A DNA stretch of 64,000 bases from Streptomyces neyagawaensis (GTDB taxonomy: Bacteria > Actinomycetota > Actinomycetes > Streptomycetales > Streptomycetaceae): the NCBI RefSeq assembly GCF_023516595.1, contig NZ_JAMGBG010000001.1:434001-498000 (forward strand), written 5' to 3'. Positions 1 to 7,547 of the stretch are shown one piece after another. Each line of letters starts with the position of its first letter. The stretch's first letter is position 1. The position numbers were made by a program, and so were the translations under genes. The notes beneath the pieces were generated by a model. It was not told the DNA's origin and made no database searches. It saw only the letters and a program-made list of their open reading frames with translations.

Positions 1-3000
1 CCGCCGACGGGCCTCCTGCCGAATCTCCGGCGTCGAGGCCATGGGCCTCGGGCGTGGCGCCAGTGACGGCGCGTGTGAGGATGAAGACACTCGTCCTGCG
101 AAACCCACCTGTCCGGAAGCTCGCACCGAACCGCCCTGGGAGAGCTGCGGCACCGGCGGGACGGCCACCTCCGGAAGCCGTGCCCCGGCATTACGGAACA
201 ACTCCTGCTCCTGGGCGAGTTCCACGCGCCAGGCCCTCAGTCCGTCATGGGCGAAGCCGAGGTCGAACTCGACCACCTTCCCCTGATGCTCGAAGTTCGT
301 GAAGTCCTCACGGGGTACGAAGAACGCCTTCATGTCGCCGTCCTCCACGGCGACTTGCCCCGAGCGCTGTCCTTCGATCTGCCGGACCACGCCGCGGACG
401 CGCTGGCAGACCTGCCCGGAAAGCTGCCAGTCCCGACTCGTGGGCCGGTACTCCCCGAGCTCCCTGAAGTTCGCCAGACGCGCCGCCGCATGGCCCTCGG
501 ACACGCCCTTCGCCACCCACTCGTAGTTCCACCGCCTATCGCGGCCGGGGTTGAGCCGCGCGGCCTCGTTGCAGTGGCGCAGCGCCTCGTCCTGCGAGTA
601 TTCCTCCTGGTTGAGCCAGCGCAGGAAGTGCACGACATACAGGTAGTAGCTGCACATCGGACTGGTACGCAATCCGGCGATGATCGAGAAACGTTCCAGA
701 GCGGCGAGGTCGTCGTACTCGGGAAGTCTGCGATAGCAGCGGAACCACAACTCCACATCATGGTCGGCGAGATCGCCACGCTCCTCGAACGCCGCGTCGA
801 AGAATTCCACGACGGCCCGGAAGACCTCGGTGGGCGTTTCCTTCCAGTCGCGGCCCTGCTCCTTGAGGAACTCGCGGGCCAGGACCAGCGCCAGCCCCGA
901 GCGACTGCGGGAGTTCACGATCACCTCGCGCCAGGCCCGGACCATGGTCTCGATCTCGCCATATGCGATCTCGATCTCCTCACGACAGCGCTGGAGGTAC
1001 GGGCTGTCGGCGCTGTCGGGGCGTACCGACTCGCACTCGTCCAACAGCGAGAGCGCCACCCTCAACTGCTCGTCCGCCCAGCTCCCGACGTCGCCGCCCG
1101 CGGTCAGGAGGGCGACGAGGCTCCTGTATGGGGAGGCCCTGACCAGCTTACTGAGGACCTTGACGATCATCTGGATCGCAGAGACGTAGTTGTGCTCGTC
1201 CTCCGGTTTAAGTTTGCGGGCCCTGGCGAACACGCTGAGCGCCGCGTCGTACCGGTCGCGTACGTGCTCGATGAGGGCGGCCTCGCGGCCGGTACCGGTA
1301 CTGAATTGACGCAGTCCCGCGTACACCCACTCCCGGTGCAGCATCCCCAGGGCGTGGAACAGCACGTGATCCTGTTCCTTGGAGAGTTCGATCGCCCGGT
1401 TGATGAACTTCTCCGCCTGCCCGTCCTCGTGCTTTTTGAAGTCCAGGTGGTAGCGAGCCAGGTGCAGCCAGTAGTGCGGCTCTTCGGAGCACCGGCGCGT
1501 GAGCTCCTTGAAGATTCGGTACGCCTGCTCCCGGCCCGGCTGCTGACCGGTGCCGAAGGCTCTGATCAGTTCGGCGAACTGGTGCGTTCCGGAGCCTGAT
1601 CTGTCGCGACGGATGAAGAGGTTGTCGAGGATCGCCCGCGTCTCCACGTTGGCGGATCCGAGGTGGCCGACCAGCTGCCCGATGAACTCGATGGCCGTGT
1701 TCGCCAGCCTCGACGGCCACCTGGCGTCCCCGGTCTTCGCCTCCAGAAGCACCTCCAGGAGGGTGTCGGCGATGGACGGGTGCAGGATGCGTAGTTGTCG
1801 GCCATCCTCGACGACCAGGTGACGAAGGTCCGCGCCGAGGATGTTCTCAAGGTCGGCCGTGTACTCCGCGAGGGACGCGGCATGCCCGCCCCACTCTCCG
1901 GTGATCCACCGGTGGACGAGCGAGTATGGCAGCCCGATCTGTCCGTACCGTGTCACGAGGGCCAGGTAGGAGGCCACGCGTCGCTGTTCCTCGGTGAACT
2001 TGCTGACGTGGCTCTCCACGTACTTAGCCGTGCCCGAGAACTCCGTCTCGAAGGCGCACAGACCGAAGTAGAACGGGGTTACCTGTTGGTCCGGCACGCC
2101 GTATGGAACCAGCGCCTCCACCGCTGCCTTCGCCTTGGGAGAGCGGGCGCGGGGGCCGAAGCTGGTACGGAACTCACGCGCTTCGTCCCGGGTCATCGGC
2201 TCGGCCAGGCGGTACATGACGTTGTTGGTGAGCTCGTCCCCGTTGTCCGGCGCCGAGTCGTTACTCCGCGTCACCCAGAGCACCACGACAGGGGTGTTAC
2301 GTTCGTGCAGCTTGCGGTAGAGGTCCTCCCGGTCGCTCTGCCCCATGTCGGCGCTCTCCGCCACCAGCACGAGCGACCGCTCGGTGCGCCGGTAGACGCT
2401 GTCGACGCGCTCGACCGTGTCTGGGCTGTAGTGATGCAGCAGCAGCACCGGATGTTCGCGGTGCAGGTCCCAGGCGATGCGGCGGGCCAGCGTGGTGCCG
2501 CCCGCGCCGGGCGCGTGGAACAGTTCGAAGCTGGCCGAGCTCTGGCGGCCCAGGACGTCGGCGATGGCCGTCTGCAACGAGGGCTGCAGCGCCCGGGGAA
2601 CGTCCTGGCCGGCGTCAAGGTCCAGCCAGTTCGCCGGGCGACCCCTCCAGAACGCGTCGACCGCCTGATCGTGCAGTTCCTCGTCCAGGATCTGGGAGTG
2701 CAGCACGACGAGGTCGGCTTCCAGATCGGCGAGCCTGGGGCGGGAGAAACGGATCGGCCCTTTCGCGCCAGGGAGCGTGGCGAGTCGTTCGGGGCGCGGC
2801 AGGGCTCCGGTGTCCGCGAAGACGTTGAGGAGAGCCTCGAACCGTCCGTCGCTGGGTCTGGCGCGGAGGATCTTCACCGGCGGTTCATAGAGGTCGTCGA
2901 TGAACTCCAGTACCCGCTCCGCGCGTTGGTCCGGCTCGTCTCCCGCGGTGAGGCACATGACGGCGGCCGCACGGTTGACGCTGTTCCTGCTGTGCCGCTC

Positions 3001-4605
3001 AAGGACCTCACGGACGAGGTCCTGATAGATCGAGCGCCAGCTCCGGAAGTCCGGCGGCGTTTGCTCGCCCAGACGGTCCCAGCCATCCGCCATCAGCCAC
3101 GACACCGTGTTGCGGCCGGGCGCGGGCCCCCCGTGCCGTCCCGAAACGACGATCTGGTGCTCGGCCGTCTCCCGATCGAATCCGTGGGCGAGGCCGGTCG
3201 TCTCGCTGTCGGGGTTGAGATCGATGATCACCGACCAGCGGTGGTCGGGCAGGCAGGCGAGGTCCTTGTGTCTCACACCGCGCTCGACGACGAGGAAGCG
3301 GTCGAACCCGTTGTGGGTGTCGGCGACGAAAGGCTTCACCTGTTCCACCATCTCCTCCGCGACCGCCTTCGCGCCGGCTGCCGAGACCTCCCTGCGGGGC
3401 ACGAGGGTCTGCGGCTGGTGGGCGTCGGCGAGAACCCGTTCCAGGAGCGTCGGGTGGTACTCGGTGAGGAGGAGGTGTGTGGCCCATCCGGCCAGCCGGT
3501 ACGCCGTGACACGCTGCTGGTCCGGTGACTTCCGCTTGGCCGCGTAGTTCAGCGCGGCGCCGAGCCGCGCGACCAGGTACTGGTGTCGGAGCGATCCCTT
3601 ACGGGCCGGCTGGAGCGCCTCGATCGTTTCGTCCTTGCCCCGCCGGATGCTCTCGACGAGCCTGACGTTGCCCTCCCACACGAGGGGTACGGCCCTTCTC
3701 GGGTCGCGGAGGTCGCAGTCCTGGAGGATTTCGAGGGGGAGTTGTTGCCGCAGCAACTCTTGCCCGACGAGCAGGGTGGCCGTCTCCAGATAGGCGTGGT
3801 CGTACAGGAGCGGCGCCTCACCATCCCAGGCGATGTCAATGAGCCAGTACCCCACCTCGTCCGCACTCACGCCGTCCAGAAGGATGTTGCGCGTGTGCAG
3901 GTCGCCGTGGTTGTAGCCCCGCATGACGAACTCGACCTCGTGGGAGAGCTCGTTGTCCTGCTCCAGTACGGATACAGGGTCGGGCAGGACCTGAGTGGCG
4001 AAGGCGAACATGGTGCCGGCGCTGCCAGCCAACCGCCGGGCCTCCCTAAGCGCCTCCCCCTTCTGGCCGCCGAAGAACCCCGCTCCCATCCATGCTTCGA
4101 GAGTCTGCCGGACAGTCATGGGCCCGCCGCCAGCGTGGTGCCCCAACTGCGCTTTCAGCAGTTCGCGGCTCACTTCCGACAGTGCATCGATCGAGACCGC
4201 CGTGGTCGCCACGCGGGCTGGGCGCACGCCACGCGTCTCACCGGCGACTTTGTAGATGTCGACGCGGAGCTGTTCGTCGTGTCCGGAGAGCTCCAGCGGC
4301 GGCACGCGCCGGTCGGCGAAGGGGGTGAGCCGCTCGGTGAAGAGCCGGTGCGCCTCGTTCTGACGGTCGTCGGGGTCGTCCGACACCTTCAGGATGTACT
4401 GGCCTTCCAGGCGGGCCCGCCCGTCGCCCATCAGGTCGCAGCGGGTGACCCGGGCGGCGGTGAACCCGTCGGCGAAGCCGTCCAGGTATGTGATCTTCAC
4501 AGGCATGCCCAGCTCACGCTCGACGATCTGGGCCACCCGTTCCCGCCACTTCACTTCCTCCTCGTCCACGGTGCCGGTACCGTCCTGCTCAAAGAGGCGC
4601 GTCAT
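1..4605 (-). CDS. SAMD9-like STAND NTPase with kinase-like N-terminus, helical repeats and OB fold (3' end outside window)
   Basis: One minus-strand frame is open from an ATG at 4605 to the window edge, giving at least 1535 residues; the C-terminus lies beyond position 1. Residues about 40-300 look like an aminoglycoside-phosphotransferase/protein-kinase fold: K73 in QYILKVSD, E84 in NEAHR, HGDLHTRN at 233-240 and LID at 255-257. Residues 652-660 read FWRGRPANW, followed by a P-loop with APGAGGTT at 698-705. It lacks the usual Walker lysine. A hydrophobic Walker B-like strand (VLVAESAD) ends near 753, and a winged-helix-like segment runs to about 945. Helical, TPR-like repeats fill about 950-1390, and an S1/cold-shock-like OB fold spans about 1398-1462. 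A Gly/Ser-rich tail follows. The FW.G...W motif, the GAGGTT P-loop, the helical repeats and the terminal OB fold match what I recall of the SAMD9 family. The kinase-like part resembles domains called TCADs in bacterial conflict proteins. A role as an immune sensor or effector is inferred. Confidence 0.8.
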   Translation of the reverse strand, partial: MTRLFEQDGTGTVDEEEVKWRERVAQIVERELGMPVKITYLDGFADGFTAARVTRCDLMGDGRARLEGQYILKVSDDPDDRQNEAHRLFTERLTPFADRRVPPLELSGHDEQLRVDIYKVAGETRGVRPARVATTAVSIDALSEVSRELLKAQLGHHAGGGPMTVRQTLEAWMGAGFFGGQKGEALREARRLAGSAGTMFAFATQVLPDPVSVLEQDNELSHEVEFVMRGYNHGDLHTRNILLDGVSADEVGYWLIDIAWDGEAPLLYDHAYLETATLLVGQELLRQQLPLEILQDCDLRDPRRAVPLVWEGNVRLVESIRRGKDETIEALQPARKGSLRHQYLVARLGAALNYAAKRKSPDQQRVTAYRLAGWATHLLLTEYHPTLLERVLADAHQPQTLVPRREVSAAGAKAVAEEMVEQVKPFVADTHNGFDRFLVVERGVRHKDLACLPDHRWSVIIDLNPDSETTGLAHGFDRETAEHQIVVSGRHGGPAPGRNTVSWLMADGWDRLGEQTPPDFRSWRSIYQDLVREVLERHSRNSVNRAAAVMCLTAGDEPDQRAERVLEFIDDLYEPPVKILRARPSDGRFEALLNVFADTGALPRPERLATLPGAKGPIRFSRPRLADLEADLVVLHSQILDEELHDQAVDAFWRGRPANWLDLDAGQDVPRALQPSLQTAIADVLGRQSSASFELFHAPGAGGTTLARRIAWDLHREHPVLLLHHYSPDTVERVDSVYRRTERSLVLVAESADMGQSDREDLYRKLHERNTPVVVLWVTRSNDSAPDNGDELTNNVMYRLAEPMTRDEAREFRTSFGPRARSPKAKAAVEALVPYGVPDQQVTPFYFGLCAFETEFSGTAKYVESHVSKFTEEQRRVASYLALVTRYGQIGLPYSLVHRWITGEWGGHAASLAEYTADLENILGADLRHLVVEDGRQLRILHPSIADTLLEVLLEAKTGDARWPSRLANTAIEFIGQLVGHLGSANVETRAILDNLFIRRDRSGSGTHQFAELIRAFGTGQQPGREQAYRIFKELTRRCSEEPHYWLHLARYHLDFKKHEDGQAEKFINRAIELSKEQDHVLFHALGMLHREWVYAGLRQFSTGTGREAALIEHVRDRYDAALSVFARARKLKPEDEHNYVSAIQMIVKVLSKLVRASPYRSLVALLTAGGDVGSWADEQLRVALSLLDECESVRPDSADSPYLQRCREEIEIAYGEIETMVRAWREVIVNSRSRSGLALVLAREFLKEQGRDWKETPTEVFRAVVEFFDAAFEERGDLADHDVELWFRCYRRLPEYDDLAALERFSIIAGLRTSPMCSYYLYVVHFLRWLNQEEYSQDEALRHCNEAARLNPGRDRRWNYEWVAKGVSEGHAAARLANFRELGEYRPTSRDWQLSGQVCQRVRGVVRQIEGQRSGQVAVEDGDMKAFFVPREDFTNFEHQGKVVEFDLGFAHDGLRAWRVELAQEQELFRNAGARLPEVAVPPVPQLSQGGSVRASGQVGFAGRVSSSSHAPSLAPRPRPMASTPEIRQEARRR

Positions 4606-4736
4606 GCGGCCGATCGTAGAACCTTGCCCTCCCAACCACTTAGTGTTCGAACCTACTTGGCTGACCCTTGTGCAAGGTGGGGCATGAGGCGTCTGCTCAG
4701 ATTGGACAGCGGTGCGCGGCCAGGAATACTGGAGTG
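4606..4736. promoter_or_regulatory. Divergent promoter region of the STAND gene and the small membrane protein gene
   Basis: These 131 bp separate the two divergent start codons and are less GC-rich than their surroundings. An inverted repeat, ACCTTGC near 4621 and GCAAGGT near 4673, brackets the centre and could be an operator or a stem. No regulator-binding consensus was recognised. Confidence 0.4.
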
Positions 4737-5273
4737 ATGGACGCGGGTGGGTACGCGGCGTGGGCCGCTGCGGTGACGAGTGCCGCCACGTTGGTGGTGA
4801 CGACGGTCGTCGGGGGACGCAGGGAGAAACGTCAATGGGCGCGCGAGGCCCTGACGGACGCGTTCGTCGCGTTCCTAGCGGCGAGTTGGCAGCATTCCGA
4901 CCTCGCGAAGGTGTCGGCTACGCCGCCTGACATCTCATCGGCCGAGGCGATGGACGGGCAGTACGGCGAGATGCGCAATCAGCTGACGCGGCTGCGTCTG
5001 CTGTCGCCCCCCGACGTGGTGCGCGCCGGCGAGACGCTCCTTCGTCTTCAACGCCGAGTGAAGGACGCGGGGTCCGCGTCCGAGCGAGCGGAGGCGCTGT
5101 CAGCGGCGTCGACGGGGCGCCATGACATGGTGTCCGCGGCCCAGAAGGCGATGGGGCTCCGCCGGCCGTGGGGCGCCCCGCCAAGGGGGCGGAGTGCCTC
5201 AACCGCTCCCGGCCTGCCGGAGCCCCAGCAACCCTCCGATTCGGCAAGGACGCGCGCCGACGAGTTCTCCTAG
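4737..5273 (+). CDS. Small membrane-anchored protein of unknown function
   Basis: This gene encodes 178 residues from the ATG at 4737 (a GTG lies one codon upstream in frame). Residues about 5-26 form one hydrophobic, Ala/Val/Thr-rich helix followed by RREKR, so the protein is predicted to be a single-pass anchor with a cytosolic tail. The tail contains an aromatic and acidic helix (AFVAFLAASWQHSD) and then predicted helices up to a Pro/Ser-rich, low-complexity C-terminus. No family was recognised. It diverges from the SAMD9-like STAND gene across 131 bp, so the two could share regulation; a functional link is only inferred. The open frame reaches back to 4668, but the upstream part has no coding character. 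Confidence 0.6.
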   Translation: MDAGGYAAWAAAVTSAATLVVTTVVGGRREKRQWAREALTDAFVAFLAASWQHSDLAKVSATPPDISSAEAMDGQYGEMRNQLTRLRLLSPPDVVRAGETLLRLQRRVKDAGSASERAEALSAASTGRHDMVSAAQKAMGLRRPWGAPPRGRSASTAPGLPEPQQPSDSARTRADEFS

Positions 5274-6088
5274 TACGTCCGCCGGCGCGAGGACCGCGGG
5301 TCCGGAACCATCCCGCTCCTTCTTGGGGGTCGAGGAGGAGTTCCTGGGTGCCGCCCCGCCCCGGTGTGACGCCGGCGCAAAGCTACTGGTCCGTTATAGA
5401 CCCCTGCTGGGAGTCTGACCGGGAACGTGCGCGGTCATCGGGACTCGTCGGGCGCACCGTGCGCGCCGTATGGGTACAGCTCCTGGAAGGCGTCCCAAGG
5501 AGGCCCCCTCGCCCCGGCGTGCTGGAAACCCTTGGAGCCGACAACATCGCCACCTGGGCTATCCGCAATGAACCCGAACGAGCACTACCTGTCCTGGGCA
5601 TCACCAACAACACCGCGACAGAGGCGTGGTCCACGTAACCCCTGACGACGTCCAGGGCCCGGTCGCGGGCGGTCTTCTGCGCTGCGTCGCTCATGTGGAT
5701 GACCCTAGGGACGCCGACTCGCAAGCGGATCGGTCTCTCGACGCGGTGCGCCTCGGAAGAAGGCACTACGACCACCGCTGGGTCCCGGGCAAGGCGGGTG
5801 GGCGGGTGCAATCGCGGATCACCCGCGCCCCCGAGAGCATCACAGGAACAAGCACAGACATCGCCACGCCAGAACCTGACGCCTCATCAGCGTGAGCGTC
5901 ACATGAGCGTCAGGACTGCCCTGCGCCGCCCCGGCGGCGGCCGCGGACACCACACGCCCGTGTTCCCAGCATGACCAGAACAGCAGGTCAGAGGCGGTCG
6001 TACGGCATGCGGCGTGCTCCACCCTTTGCACTCCGGGAAACAGGTCGAGCGCGCCCGGCCCCGCCGAGAAACTTACGAAAACCGCAGG
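5274..6088. other. 815-bp junction without a convincing gene; contains a strong hairpin
   Basis: Several frames are open for 60-150 codons but none has consistent codon bias or a recognisable product. A minus-strand frame starting at 5694 (MSDAAQKTARDRALDVV...) running to 5383 is the most protein-like stretch and may be a remnant. A plus-strand stretch near 5319 reads LGVEEEFL, which resembles the start of YbdK-type carboxylate-amine ligases but does not continue. An imperfect 12-bp inverted repeat lies at 5875-5914. The region separates the accessory STAND gene from conserved core genes and looks like decayed DNA. Confidence 0.5.
5875..5914. repeat. Inverted repeat / hairpin
   Basis: The arms CCTGACGCcTCAT and ATGAGCGTCAGG pair over 12 bp with one bulged base around a loop of about 15 bases. 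There is no T-run, so a rho-independent terminator is not evident. It could be an operator, an attenuator or the end of a lost mobile element. Confidence 0.5.
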
Positions 6089-7417
6089 TCAAAGCCCTTT
6101 CGCTGTAGGCTCAAGAATCGCCACGCACTCCACATGCGAGGTCATCGGAAACAGATCGAACGCCCTCAGCATCCGCACCCGATAACCCCCCTCCCGGAAG
6201 TACCCCAGATCCCGAGCCAGCGCAGCGGGGTCGCAGGCGACGTAAGCGATGCGCCGCGCGCCCAGCGTCGACAGGTGTTCCACCGTCTTGCGGCCCGCGC
6301 CCGCGCGGGGCGGGTCCAGGACGACGAGGTCGACCTCCGTGATCCCGGTGCGCGGCAGCACCGCCTCGACCTTGCCCAGCTCGATCCGTACGCGGTCGAA
6401 CTCCGCGAGGTTGTGCCGCGCGTCCTCGACCGCCCGCTTGCCGGACTCGATGCCGAGGACGGCCCCCTTCTCGCCGACCCGGTCGGCGAGGGCGCCGGCG
6501 AACAGCCCGACCCCGCAGTACAGGTCGAGCGCGGTGTCGCCCTTGCGGGGCAGCAGGCCCTGCATGACGGCCTTGACGAGGGTGTCCGCCGCCTTGGGGT
6601 GGACCTGCCAGAAACCGCCGCTCCCGACCCGGTACGTGCGGTCGTCGGCGCGCTCACGGACGAAGGGGCGCCCGTGGACGCGGTGCACGCCCCGGTCCTT
6701 CTCGCCCACCCGCATCACCGACACCGGCTTGTCCAGCTCCACGATCGGCAGCCGCGCCCCCGGCTTCGGCGTGAGGATCACCTGACGGTCCTGCGAACCC
6801 GTCGCCGCGATCGCGTCGACCGACTCCATGCCGGACCAGTCCCGCTTCTCGATGCCCAGCTCGCTCACGCCCGGCGCCGCGATCATGCAGTGGTCGATCG
6901 GCTCGACCTCGTGGGAGCGGTGGCGGCGCAGACCCGCGCGCCCCGAGGCGTCCACCGCGTACTGCACGCGCGTGCGCCACGCCGGGACCTCGCCCGCCGG
7001 AACCTTGTCGCCCTCGGCCGGCATCACCGTGCCGTCCCAGCCGGCCTCCTCGGGCGTGAGGCCCGCGAGCCGCCGCAGCTGCTCGGCGAGGACCTCGCCC
7101 TTGAAACGGCGCTGCGCGCCCGGCTTCACGTGCTGCCAGTCGCAGCCGCCGCAGCGGCCGGGGCCGGCGTAGGGGCAGGGCGCCTCGATGCGGTCCTTGG
7201 CCGCGTCGAGCACCTCGACGGCGTCGGCCCGCAGGAAGCGCGCGCCCTCCTCGCCCTCGGTCACCCGGGCCACGACGCGCTCACCGGGCAGCGTGTGCCG
7301 CACGAAGAGGACCTGGCCCTCCGCCGTACGGGCGATGCAGTGGCCGCCATGGGCGACGGGGCCGACCTCGACCTCGTACTCCTCCCCCACCAGCGATTTC
7401 TTCGGTTCTGCCTGCAT
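6089..7417 (-). CDS. TrmA/RlmD-family class I SAM-dependent RNA (uracil-5-)-methyltransferase
   Basis: The product is 442 residues from the ATG at 7417; the frame extends 15 codons upstream without coding character. An N-terminal TRAM-like beta domain (residues about 8-68) is followed by the iron-sulfur cysteines C81, C89 and C92 (in CGGCDWQH). The SAM-binding Rossmann domain contains DLYCGVGLFAGAL and the DPPRAG motif, and the catalytic site reads YVACDP with a C-terminal HVECVA glutamate. This architecture belongs to enzymes that make 5-methyluridine in 23S rRNA or tRNA; the exact target base cannot be read from sequence. It is the first conserved core gene after the accessory patch and stands about 130 bp downstream of the 3' end of the KimA-like gene on the same strand. 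Confidence 0.9.
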   Translation of the reverse strand: MQAEPKKSLVGEEYEVEVGPVAHGGHCIARTAEGQVLFVRHTLPGERVVARVTEGEEGARFLRADAVEVLDAAKDRIEAPCPYAGPGRCGGCDWQHVKPGAQRRFKGEVLAEQLRRLAGLTPEEAGWDGTVMPAEGDKVPAGEVPAWRTRVQYAVDASGRAGLRRHRSHEVEPIDHCMIAAPGVSELGIEKRDWSGMESVDAIAATGSQDRQVILTPKPGARLPIVELDKPVSVMRVGEKDRGVHRVHGRPFVRERADDRTYRVGSGGFWQVHPKAADTLVKAVMQGLLPRKGDTALDLYCGVGLFAGALADRVGEKGAVLGIESGKRAVEDARHNLAEFDRVRIELGKVEAVLPRTGITEVDLVVLDPPRAGAGRKTVEHLSTLGARRIAYVACDPAALARDLGYFREGGYRVRMLRAFDLFPMTSHVECVAILEPTAKGL

Positions 7418-7547
7418 GGCGGGGTGACTCCAGGAGAGAGGGATGCGACAACGGCCGGACAACAGCCCACCAGTCTACGTGGGTGCCGTCCGGCCGCCGA
7501 CCACAGGAGCGGCGCCCCGCCCTCGCGAGGGTGCCGCTCCGGGTGAC

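Noticed and set aside
4640..4670. GTTCGAAC sequence resembling a tRNA T-loop (possible attachment site)
   Set aside because: No acceptor, D or anticodon arms can be built around it on either strand.
247..4737. Long plus-strand frames at 247-1599, 1795-3528 and 3583-4737
   Set aside because: They are in antisense codon register with the open minus-strand STAND gene, and their translations are Val/Leu/Arg/Asp-rich without domains. The minus frame shows clear conserved motifs.
5319..5345. YbdK-like LGVEEEFL match
   Set aside because: The similarity does not continue beyond eight residues and the frame soon ends, so it is probably chance or too short to claim.
6014..7546. 510-codon plus-strand frame
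   Set aside because: It is a shadow of the TrmA-family methyltransferase, which has full cluster and SAM motifs.
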